Shown: positions 1 through 6,199 of the stretch, piece by piece
Layout of the letters: every line of letters starts with the position of its first letter
How positions within the stretch are numbered: position 1 is the first letter of the stretch
Source: Arcobacter sp. F2176
Lineage (GTDB): Bacteria > Campylobacterota > Campylobacteria > Campylobacterales > Arcobacteraceae
NCBI RefSeq assembly: GCF_004116465.1
Contig: NZ_PDJV01000009.1
Location: 1 to 64,000, forward strand
Direction: 5' to 3'
DNA: 64,000 nucleotides
Translations under genes and position numbers: made by a program
The notes under the pieces: generated by a model
Databases searched by the model: none
Seen by the model: only the letters and a program-made list of their open reading frames with translations
What the model was told of the DNA's origin: nothing

Positions 1-118
1 GTTGGTGATTATTGAGAAGTGGAAATACCCGGCTCCATTCCGAACCCGGAAGTCAAGCACTTCATCGCTGATAATACTGCAGGGTCCCCTTGTGGAAACG
101 TAAGTCGTCGCCAACTCT
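1..118 (+). rRNA. rrf: 5S ribosomal RNA
   Basis: The 5' end (GTTGGTGA) pairs with the 3' end (CGCCAAC), and the interior carries the typical 5S core: CCATTCCGAACCCGGAAG in loop B/helix III and a GATAATACTGCAGGG segment. Length is about 118 nt, close to the usual bacterial 115-120. It sits at the window edge, so one or a few 5' bases could be missing. It is the last gene of an rRNA operon whose 16S and 23S would lie upstream, outside the window. Confidence 0.93.
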
Positions 119-131
119 TGAGTTTTTATTT

Positions 132-181
132 AAGCTTAGTTCTATTTAGACATCGTCTTTTTAGCACTGAGCTTTTTTTTT
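132..181 (+). terminator. rRNA operon terminator
   Basis: AAGCTTAGT (132-140) pairs with ACTGAGCTT (166-174, one G-U pair). A small apical stem AGAC/GTCT (148-151/155-158) lies inside, and a T-run follows at 174-181. It lies 14 nt after the 5S gene, as expected for the end of an rrn operon. Confidence 0.8.
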
Positions 182-430
182 GCACCTTTTTTTACTGTTA
201 TTTATTTCTTCTAACAGGATTTTTTGATATTATTTTCTATTACTTTTATCAGAATTTATTTCTTTTATTCTATTCTCTCCTCTTATGCTTTTTTCTTTAT
301 ATCGTAGTTTGATATTAAATTATTCTATCTTTCTTATTTAGAAGCTCTTATATTTGTTTATAACACTATATTAAGTTGATTTATTTTCTTTCTTGTTATA
401 CAATTAGGATATTTATATAAAGGATACAAA
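182..430. other. AT-rich spacer, no gene seen
   Basis: Low-complexity T-rich sequence between the rRNA terminator and the small ORF at 431. An open frame that starts inside the 5S gene and runs to about 312 is Phe/Leu/Tyr-rich and is an artefact of the T-rich sequence. I see no RNA or coding signal. Confidence 0.6.
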
Positions 431-529
431 ATGTATTTAGATAAAATTGGGATTCTTGTAGGAATTGGGTTAATAATATTTATGGCATTAAGTTTTGTTG
501 TAAAGTATTTTATACGAAATAAAGAGTAG
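431..529 (+). CDS. Small single-pass membrane protein (32 aa)
   Basis: A 32-residue ORF (starts MYLDKIGILVGIG, ends KYFIRNKE). It has one hydrophobic helix over roughly residues 6-25 and a basic C-terminus, the usual form of a one-helix inner-membrane micro-protein. An AAAGGAT sequence lies 5-11 nt upstream of the ATG. The stop codon falls in the stem of a bidirectional terminator whose other arm holds the hisIE stop codon, which suggests a real transcription unit ends here. I do not recognise the family and assign no function. It could be chance, since short hydrophobic ORFs arise easily in T-rich DNA. Confidence 0.5.
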   Translation: MYLDKIGILVGIGLIIFMALSFVVKYFIRNKE

Positions 530-540
530 AGACTACTCTT
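522..540. terminator. Bidirectional terminator holding two stop codons
   Basis: AAGAGTAG (522-529) pairs with CTACTCTT (533-540) around a 3-nt loop. The TAG of the small plus-strand ORF and the TAG of minus-strand hisIE lie symmetrically in the two arms. T-rich sequence follows on the plus side. Confidence 0.65.
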
Positions 541-1216
541 CTTTTCTTGAATTTTTTTCGTCAATTCCTGACATTCCAAATCTTCTTGCTAATTCTTGTT
601 TAATTCTATCAGGAGATATGTTTTTGCTTGCTAATGCAACCATTGTATGGTAAACTAAGTCTGCTGCTTCATAAATCATTTCTTCACTGTTATCATCTTT
701 AACTGCAAAAGTAAATTCACCTGCTTCTTCAACAATTTTTTTAAGCATAGAGTTTTCTTTGCCATTTAATAGTTTAGATGTATAAGATTTTTTAGGGTCA
801 TCATTTTTTCTATCTTGTATAACATGAAATAAATTATCTAAAATAGAGTATTTATTAGTTGTATTAACTTCTATATCGCTAATAATTTCATTTGTTTCTA
901 AATTTGTAAAGAAGCATGATTTTCTACCTGTATGGCAAGCTACACCTTCTTGTATAACTTTTATCAATATTGTATCATTATCACAATCAAGCATTATTTC
1001 TACCATTTTTTGTGTATGACCAGACTCTTCACCTTTTTTCCAAATTCTTTGTTTACTTCTTGAAAAGTAGTGCGCATATCTAGTTGTAAGAGTTAGAGAT
1101 AAAGCCTCTTTATCCATATAAGCTAACATCAAAACTTCATTTGTTATTGAATCTTGTGTAATAACAGGAATTAAACCATCCATCTTTTCCCATGCAATAT
1201 TTTCTATATTATTCAT
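533..1216 (-). CDS. hisIE: Bifunctional phosphoribosyl-AMP cyclohydrolase / phosphoribosyl-ATP pyrophosphatase
   Basis: Catalyses histidine biosynthesis steps 2 and 3: hydrolysis of PR-ATP to PR-AMP, then opening of the adenine ring. The N-terminal HisI domain (about residues 1-110) shows LMLAYMDKEAL, WKKGEESGH and the metal-binding Cys region DCDNDT plus CHTGRKSCFF. The C-terminal HisE domain (about 125-215) has the helical all-alpha NTP pyrophosphatase pattern KIVEEAGEF and EAADLVYH. At 227 aa it matches fused HisIE proteins. AAGGTAAG lies 6 nt before the ATG. Its start is 9 nt from the end of the upstream secreted-protein gene, so the two may be co-transcribed. It is cytoplasmic. Confidence 0.95.
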   Translation of the reverse strand: MNNIENIAWEKMDGLIPVITQDSITNEVLMLAYMDKEALSLTLTTRYAHYFSRSKQRIWKKGEESGHTQKMVEIMLDCDNDTILIKVIQEGVACHTGRKSCFFTNLETNEIISDIEVNTTNKYSILDNLFHVIQDRKNDDPKKSYTSKLLNGKENSMLKKIVEEAGEFTFAVKDDNSEEMIYEAADLVYHTMVALASKNISPDRIKQELARRFGMSGIDEKNSRKEE

Positions 1217-1225
1217 ATTCTTACC

Positions 1226-1531
1226 TTAAAAATTTTTGCCTAAATTAATTTTTACACCATCAATAGATCTTTCTTCTGTATTTACATCAACATTGCCATC
1301 TATTTTTATTTTATCTTTATTTTTAGGAGTTAAATCAACTTTTTTATTTATTGGTTTAGTCAATAAATCCTCTTTTTTTTGATAATCTTTTTTAGTTTTT
1401 AGTTTTGGCTCTTTACTTGGATTTACTAATTTAAGATTATTTAAATCAATATTATTTTTTGGATCTTTTGCTTCTAATAAAACTATAGAATTTAACAGAA
1501 TAAAGATTGATATAAATATTTTATATAACAT
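1226..1531 (-). CDS. Small secreted or periplasmic protein of unknown function
   Basis: 101 aa. Residues 1-21 form a signal peptide (MLYKIFISIFILLNSIVLLEA) with likely cleavage after LEA. The mature part is very rich in Lys, Asp and Asn, with no Cys and no recognisable domain, and may be largely disordered. It lies between the SPFH gene (upstream, separated by a hairpin) and hisIE (9 nt downstream). No clear Shine-Dalgarno is visible before the ATG. I do not recognise the family and infer export only from the leader. Confidence 0.65.
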   Translation of the reverse strand: MLYKIFISIFILLNSIVLLEAKDPKNNIDLNNLKLVNPSKEPKLKTKKDYQKKEDLLTKPINKKVDLTPKNKDKIKIDGNVDVNTEERSIDGVKINLGKNF

Positions 1532-1542
1532 GTGTATTTAAA

Positions 1543-1570
1543 TATAAAGAGTAGAAATCTACTCTTTATA
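1543..1570 (-). terminator. Hairpin after the SPFH gene
   Basis: A perfect 13-bp inverted repeat (1543-1555 with 1558-1570; core AAAGAGTAGA/TCTACTCTTT) lies 3 nt after the SPFH stop codon. On the minus strand TTTAAAT follows. The next gene's ATG is 12 nt beyond, so it may partly separate the two genes. Confidence 0.6.
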
Positions 1571-1573
1571 AAA

Positions 1574-2650
1574 TTACTTGTTTATTGCAGAATTAATAGC
1601 TCTATCTTTAGTATCTACCCAAATATTTGGAGTAGAACCACCAGGAGTTAAGAAAATCTTAGCGTCTTTATTTTCTCTAAGCGCGTCATTAAATTTCCCT
1701 TGAACTTGAATTTGTTGCATTTTAAGTAGATTTGAAGTTAAAGACTCAGCGATAGCTTTATTTGCTGCTGCTTGTGCTTTAGCTTCAATAGTTACAGCGT
1801 CTGCTCTACCTTTTGCTTCAATTCTATTCGCTTCTGCATCTCCAGTTGCTTTTGCTGCTCTTTTCTCAGCTTCTTGTTTAGTTCTTTGAACTTCATATTT
1901 AACTCTTTCAGATTCTTGATTTGCAATTTGAACTCTTTCAATTTGTTCTTTAATCTTAGGAGGAAGACCAATTTCTCTTAATTGAACTGATAAAAGTGAA
2001 ACAGGTTTACCTTCAAGTTTCTCAATATTCGCTCTAATACCATCTTCGATTTTAACAGCTATTTCATTTCTTTTCGTTGGTAATTCTTCAGCTGTATATG
2101 TTCCAACAACATTTCTAACTATATCTCTAACAACTGGGTTGATAATTTTTTCTTCCCAAGAAAGACCCCAGTTAGCAATTGTAGTTGGAGCCCCATCAGC
2201 AGTAAGTCTATACTGAACAGTTAGTTCAATAGACACAGGTAATCCTCTTGCATCAAGAATATTAATTGCAGGATTTAGTTTAATACCTGAATCATAACCA
2301 CCCATTTGCTCAACACTACTATAGTTAATAAGCCTAACTTTTGTGTCTATTACAATTACTTTTTGGATAACAGGAATATAAAGATGAAAACCTGGATTTA
2401 AAGGCATACTTTCATATTTACCAGCAGTTACTTTAATACCTACTTGTCCTGATTCAATAATTATAAAGGGTCTAAATACAAATAACATAATTACTACAAT
2501 TATAATTGCATAAATGAAACCTGCTTTTTTCCCAAAGTTTTTAAAGAATTCAGGTGGCTCAAAAGGAGGTTGATAACCTCCCCCATTAGAGCCCCCACCG
2601 CTGTTTTTGTTTTGTTGTCTATTTTTAAAATAATCATTATCTATTGGCAT
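1574..2650 (-). CDS. SPFH/prohibitin-family membrane protein (HflK/HflC-like)
   Basis: 358 aa. Order: a Gly/Asn/Pro-rich cytoplasmic N-terminus (residues 1-40), one transmembrane helix (about 45-63, FIYAIIIVVIMLFVF), an SPFH/band-7 domain (about 65-250) and a charged, Ala/Glu-rich coiled coil (about 245-310, ending near AEAKAQAAANKAIAE). Such proteins form large ring assemblies in the inner membrane that organise lipid domains and restrain the FtsH protease. The Gly-rich N-terminus recalls HflK, but only one such gene is present rather than an hflK-hflC pair. The protein resembles the prohibitin homologues common in Campylobacterota; the exact role is inferred. Confidence 0.88.
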   Translation of the reverse strand: MPIDNDYFKNRQQNKNSGGGSNGGGYQPPFEPPEFFKNFGKKAGFIYAIIIVVIMLFVFRPFIIIESGQVGIKVTAGKYESMPLNPGFHLYIPVIQKVIVIDTKVRLINYSSVEQMGGYDSGIKLNPAINILDARGLPVSIELTVQYRLTADGAPTTIANWGLSWEEKIINPVVRDIVRNVVGTYTAEELPTKRNEIAVKIEDGIRANIEKLEGKPVSLLSVQLREIGLPPKIKEQIERVQIANQESERVKYEVQRTKQEAEKRAAKATGDAEANRIEAKGRADAVTIEAKAQAAANKAIAESLTSNLLKMQQIQVQGKFNDALRENKDAKIFLTPGGSTPNIWVDTKDRAINSAINK

Positions 2651-2700
2651 TAATATCCTTAAATATTTTTAAATTTCTTTGCTCCATTTTATGAAACACA

Positions 2701-2762
2701 AAAGATAAAACTACTATGTTTTATCTTTTGTATTTCAACTAAGTAGAAAATTCTACTTAGTT
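2701..2762 (-). terminator. Two tandem hairpins after ilvE
   Basis: The first is a perfect 12-bp inverted repeat (2737-2748/2751-2762) containing the ilvE stop codon. The second is AAAGATAAAAC/GTTTTATCTTT (2701-2711/2718-2728), followed on the minus strand by TTGTGTTTC. Together they probably end ilvE transcription before the SPFH gene. Confidence 0.65.
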
Positions 2763-3677
2763 AATATATGTTAAATATTTAGCATACTTTTCATTTTTAC
2801 CTTGAACAATATCAAAATATCCACTTTGAAGTTTTTCTGTTATAGGACCTCTCTCTCCAGCTCCTATAATTCTTGCATCAACTTCTCTAATTGGTGTTAC
2901 TTCCACAGCCGTTCCTGTGAAAAATGCTTCATCTGCAATATAGATCTCTTCTCTTGTAATTCTTCTTCTTTCTACTTTATAACCTAAATCTTGTGCTAGG
3001 TCAATAACAGTAGCTTGTGTAATAGATTCTAAAGAAGTGTCATTTGGAGGAGTAATAATTACACCATCTCTTACAATAAAGAAACAAGCCCCAGATGCCT
3101 CAGCAATATAACCTTGGTCATCTCTTAAAAGTGCTTCATCATATCCAGCTTCAACTGCTTCATATTTTGCCATTTGAGAGTTTAGATAATTAGCAACTGC
3201 TTTTGCTTTTCCCATACCTGAAGTATTTGGAGTTCTTGTCATTGATGTTATTTTAACTCTAACACCTTTTTTAAGACCTTCTTCTCCTAAATATGCACCC
3301 CATTCCCAAGCAGAAATAGATACATTTACCGGAGCTTCTTTATGGTAAAGTCCCATAACTCCATATCCTAAATAAACCAAAGGTCTAATATATGCACCTT
3401 CTTTTAATTCATTTTTTTGTAATAATTCAACTTGTGCTTTGTTTAACTCCTCTTCACTAAATGGCACATCCATTAATGTCATTTTTGAAGAGTTCAATAA
3501 TCTTTTTGTGTGTTCTTTTAATTTGAAAATAGCACATCTTCCATCAACAGTTTTATATGCCTTTGTACCTTCAATTGCACCATTTCCATAGTGTAAAGTG
3601 TGGCTTAATACATGAACTTTTGCATCATGCCAATCAACAAACTTACCATCCATCCAGATGTATTTTGCTTCTGTCAT
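2757..3677 (-). CDS. ilvE: Branched-chain amino acid aminotransferase
   Basis: Reversibly transfers the amino group between glutamate and the 2-oxo acids of Leu, Ile and Val, using PLP (class IV fold). Family features include WMDGKFVDW at the N-terminus, HTLHYGNGAIEGTKAY, the PLP-lysine region GMGKAKAVANYLNSQ, EASGACFF and GTAVEVTPI. The frame stays open to 3719, but I place the start at 3677: AGGA lies 8-11 nt upstream, and family members begin close to this point (MTEAKYIWMDG). That gives 306 aa, the usual length. It appears monocistronic, ended by two hairpins. Cytoplasmic. Confidence 0.94.
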   Translation of the reverse strand: MTEAKYIWMDGKFVDWHDAKVHVLSHTLHYGNGAIEGTKAYKTVDGRCAIFKLKEHTKRLLNSSKMTLMDVPFSEEELNKAQVELLQKNELKEGAYIRPLVYLGYGVMGLYHKEAPVNVSISAWEWGAYLGEEGLKKGVRVKITSMTRTPNTSGMGKAKAVANYLNSQMAKYEAVEAGYDEALLRDDQGYIAEASGACFFIVRDGVIITPPNDTSLESITQATVIDLAQDLGYKVERRRITREEIYIADEAFFTGTAVEVTPIREVDARIIGAGERGPITEKLQSGYFDIVQGKNEKYAKYLTYIN

Positions 3678-3821
3678 CTGATTTTTCCTATTATAAATTT
3701 TGATAAATAGTCTATCCAAGTTTTGATTAAATAAAAGTGAATAAAAAATTTAAATATATAAATAATTAAGCTATAAGTAATTGAACAAAACTTTAATGGA
3801 GAATTAATATAAAGTAAATAT

Positions 3822-3840
3822 AATTATGAAAATCATTATC
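3822..3840 (+). promoter_or_regulatory. Fur box
   Basis: AATTATGAAAATCATTATC matches the 19-bp Fur consensus GATAATGATAATCATTATC at 16 of 19 positions. It lies just upstream of the ribosome binding site of the DUF4198 gene and overlaps an upstream in-frame ATG (3826), which argues against that ATG as the start. It implies iron-repressed expression. Confidence 0.75.
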
Positions 3841-3852
3841 ATAAGGATATTT

Positions 3853-4617
3853 ATGAAGATTAAATTAATATTATTAAGTTGTAATATATGGATAGTTATG
3901 AATTTAGGAGCTCATGAATTTTGGGTAGATGCTAAGAAAAAAAATATTATAGAGCCTAAAATAGGATATGGAGAAATTTATCCTCATCCTGAAAAGATTA
4001 AAGAAAATAGATTAGACCTTTTTGAACCTTTGAAATTATTAGGTAATGATACCAATCTTACATTAACAAAAAATTCAAAAGTAAATTATATATATGACCT
4101 AAATAAAAAATTAAAAAATGGTTCTTATATTTTATCAGGTACTTACAAACCCACATACTGGACTAAAGACGAAGAAGGTAAATGGTTTAAAGGTAAAGCT
4201 AAAAATCAGATAGATACAAAAGCTGTATTTTGTCAACAATCTCATATGGAAGCAAAAAACATTTTTTCAATAGGTAATATAGATAGTGAAATTATTTATA
4301 AGCCAATTGGACATACACTTGAGATTGTCCCTCTGTCAAATCCCAAAGATTTCAAAAGTTTAAAGCCATTTAAAGTAAAGGTATTTTTTAATAATAAGCC
4401 TTTGTCAAATACTGTAGTAAAAGCTACACTTGAAGGATACTTAGAAGACAAGTATGCGTATTATGGTGAAACTAATGAGAAGGGAATTACAGAAATTTTA
4501 CCACTAAGAGGTGGAAAATGGTTAGTAAAAGTTGTTTTGGAAAAAGAATTAAAAGATAAAAACATATGCGACAAAGTGACCAATGTTGCAACTTTGTCTT
4601 TTGAAATTGAAGAATAA
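3853..4617 (+). CDS. DUF4198-type exported protein, iron-regulated
   Basis: 254 aa from the chosen ATG. AAGGAT at 3843-3848 is well placed for it, while the earlier in-frame ATG at 3826 lies inside the Fur box. A signal peptide (MKIKLILLSCNIWIVMNLGA) is followed directly by HEFWVDA, the hallmark start of DUF4198 proteins, whose mature N-terminal His suggests metal binding. The rest is beta-rich, with a carboxypeptidase-regulatory-like C-terminal domain (GETNEKGITEILPLRGGKW). Family members are periplasmic and often lie next to TonB-dependent metal uptake genes, as here with the FecI/FecR/receptor block. A role in iron or siderophore import is inferred from the Fur box and context. Confidence 0.85.
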   Translation: MKIKLILLSCNIWIVMNLGAHEFWVDAKKKNIIEPKIGYGEIYPHPEKIKENRLDLFEPLKLLGNDTNLTLTKNSKVNYIYDLNKKLKNGSYILSGTYKPTYWTKDEEGKWFKGKAKNQIDTKAVFCQQSHMEAKNIFSIGNIDSEIIYKPIGHTLEIVPLSNPKDFKSLKPFKVKVFFNNKPLSNTVVKATLEGYLEDKYAYYGETNEKGITEILPLRGGKWLVKVVLEKELKDKNICDKVTNVATLSFEIEE

Positions 4618-4650
4618 AATACTTTTTTTAATAGAAAAGTATTTTATCTT
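4616..4650 (+). terminator. Terminator after the DUF4198 gene
   Basis: AAAATACTTTT (4616-4626) pairs with AAAAGTATTTT (4635-4645), and ATCTTTTTC follows. The first arm begins inside the stop codon. It separates the Fur-box gene from the sigma factor gene. Confidence 0.7.
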
Positions 4651-4673
4651 TTTCTATTATGGAAATTCATCTA

Positions 4674-5144
4674 ATGCTAGAATATTATAAAGAAATCTCA
4701 CATTATATTAAAAAACTAATCAAAGACGAAGACTTGACAAAAGACTTGACTCAAGAAACTTATGTAAAAGCAATAGAAATTGATAAAAAAACAAAAAAAA
4801 CAATACAAAAAGCTTACCTATATAAAATTGCATACAATCTTGTAGTTGATAAAATTAGAAGAAATGAAAAAATAGTTTTTACAGAATATGAAGAAGAAAA
4901 ACATGGTAATTCAGAGATAAAAAGCGCAGATGAAATAATTACTCATGAAAGCAGAGAAGAAAAATTAAAAAAATCTCTTGAAACTCTTTCCAAAAGAAAT
5001 CGACAAGCTTTTGTACTATTTGTTTACAAAGGATATAGTAGAAAAGAAATTTCAGAAATAATGGGAATAAGTACAAATGCAGTGGAGAAAAATATTACAA
5101 GATCTATGTTAAAAATCAAATCAGACATGATGAAAGATGATTAA
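4674..5144 (+). CDS. ECF (FecI-type) RNA polymerase sigma factor
   Basis: 156 aa. Region 2 (about residues 1-65: EDLTKDLTQETYVKAI, then KAYLYKIAYNLVVDKIRR) binds core polymerase and the -10 element. Region 4 (about 95-150: LSKRNRQAFVLFVYKGYSRKEISEIMG) is the helix-turn-helix for the -35 element. The order sigma, FecR, receptor is the FecIRA surface-signalling layout. I chose ATG 4674 because GGAAA lies about 9 nt upstream; an in-frame ATG at 4659 has no visible ribosome binding site. The gene overlaps fecR by one base (TAATG), indicating coupled translation. No Fur box is visible immediately upstream. Confidence 0.9.
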   Translation: MLEYYKEISHYIKKLIKDEDLTKDLTQETYVKAIEIDKKTKKTIQKAYLYKIAYNLVVDKIRRNEKIVFTEYEEEKHGNSEIKSADEIITHESREEKLKKSLETLSKRNRQAFVLFVYKGYSRKEISEIMGISTNAVEKNITRSMLKIKSDMMKDD

Positions 5145-6112
5145 TGAATTTAAAAGATGAAATAAATAAAAAAGCAATATCATGGTTGATAAAAGATAGA
5201 GAAGGTTTAACACAAAACGAAGAAGCCCAATTTAAAAAATGGATAAAAAATATAAATCATCAAAAAGCTTTTGAACAAAATAAATTATTAATGAATGAGT
5301 ACTTGACTTTAGATAAAAAGTTTATAAATGATATTGAATTTCAAATTGAAAAAGAGACTAAATCAGTATCTTTTTTTAATAAAAGTAAATATCTTGTTGC
5401 TTCAATTATTATGTTATTTTGTATTTCATTTTTATATAACAAGTATGATAATAAAGTATTTTCAAAAGAATATACATCATTAGATAAAAAGATATTAAAA
5501 ATTTCACTTTTAGATAATTCAATAATAGATTTAGACACAAATTCAAATATTCAAATTGAGTATAAAAAAGATAAAAGAAAAATTCGTTTTACAAAAGGGA
5601 AGGCTCTTTTTTCTGTTGCAAAAGATAATAAAAGACCATTTCAAATTAAAACAGAGAATATAATGATTGAAGTTTTGGGAACAAAGTTTGAAGTTATAAA
5701 TTTATCTGGAATTACTACTGTTAATGTGGTAGAAGGTAGTGTTAAGATAAGTTATCTTTCTAATAATAAGAAAGAAGATAAAAAAGATCTGATAGTGTTA
5801 AAAAAAGCAGATCACTATAAAATAGATAAACAGGGAAGAATTATAGAATTTGGAAAAATTAAAATAAATGATATTGCAAGCTGGAAAAATGATTTAATAT
5901 ACTTTAAAAATGATACTTTAGAAAAAGCATTTTTGGTTTTTGAAAAATATACAAATAAAAAGATTATTTTTGATACATATTCTTTGTCTCAATTGAAAAT
6001 AACTGGAAAATTTAAAAGTAATCAATTCGATGATTTTTTAGAAGCAGTTAAAGTTCTTTATCCTATTTCTGTTGTAAAAAAAGAAAATATAATAAAACTT
6101 GTAAATAAATAG
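5144..6112 (+). CDS. FecR-family sigma regulator (anti-sigma factor)
   Basis: 322 aa. Order: N-terminal cytoplasmic DUF4880-like segment (about 1-50, AISWLIKDREGLT and FKKWI), one transmembrane helix (about 84-102, YLVASIIMLFCISFLY), periplasmic FecR domain (about 115-205, with LLDNSIIDLDTNSNI, FTKGKALFSV and IEVLGTKFEV) and a C-terminal STN-like module (about 260-318). In known systems FecR receives the signal from the substrate-loaded receptor in the periplasm and releases or activates the sigma factor. It starts on the last base of the sigma gene; the receptor begins 87 nt downstream. Confidence 0.9.
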   Translation: MNLKDEINKKAISWLIKDREGLTQNEEAQFKKWIKNINHQKAFEQNKLLMNEYLTLDKKFINDIEFQIEKETKSVSFFNKSKYLVASIIMLFCISFLYNKYDNKVFSKEYTSLDKKILKISLLDNSIIDLDTNSNIQIEYKKDKRKIRFTKGKALFSVAKDNKRPFQIKTENIMIEVLGTKFEVINLSGITTVNVVEGSVKISYLSNNKKEDKKDLIVLKKADHYKIDKQGRIIEFGKIKINDIASWKNDLIYFKNDTLEKAFLVFEKYTNKKIIFDTYSLSQLKITGKFKSNQFDDFLEAVKVLYPISVVKKENIIKLVNK

Positions 6113-6125
6113 CAAAAAGGTGTCC
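6101..6125 (+). promoter_or_regulatory. Candidate FecI-type promoter of the receptor gene
   Basis: GTAAAT (6101-6106), 14 nt, then TGTCC (6121-6125). This resembles the GAAAAT-N15-TGTCC type recognised by iron-starvation sigma factors of the FpvI/FecI group. It overlaps the end of fecR and would give a leader of about 70 nt before the receptor ATG. An ordinary TATAAT box is also present at 6150-6155, so both promoters may exist. Confidence 0.35.
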
Positions 6126-6157
6126 GATTTTTTAAATTCATTCGTTATATATAATAG

Positions 6158-6172
6158 AGATAATCGTTCTCA
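6158..6172 (+). promoter_or_regulatory. Fur-box-like operator before the receptor gene
   Basis: AGATAATCGTTCTCA matches the 7-1-7 Fur motif TGATAATNATTATCA at 12 of 14 defined positions. CAAAATCATTAT follows and could extend it. It directly follows a TATAAT box (6150-6155) and lies 28 nt before the ATG, a usual repressor position. Confidence 0.6.
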
Positions 6173-6199
6173 AAATCATTATATAAAAAGGAAACAAGA

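Noticed and set aside
19-312. Open frame of 97 codons starting in the 5S gene
   Set aside because: It begins inside 5S rRNA and the rest is T-rich sequence giving Phe/Leu/Tyr runs; no ribosome binding site.
3826-3852. Upstream ATG start for the DUF4198 protein
   Set aside because: It lies within the Fur box and lacks a ribosome binding site; the ATG at 3853 has AAGGAT and a clean signal peptide.
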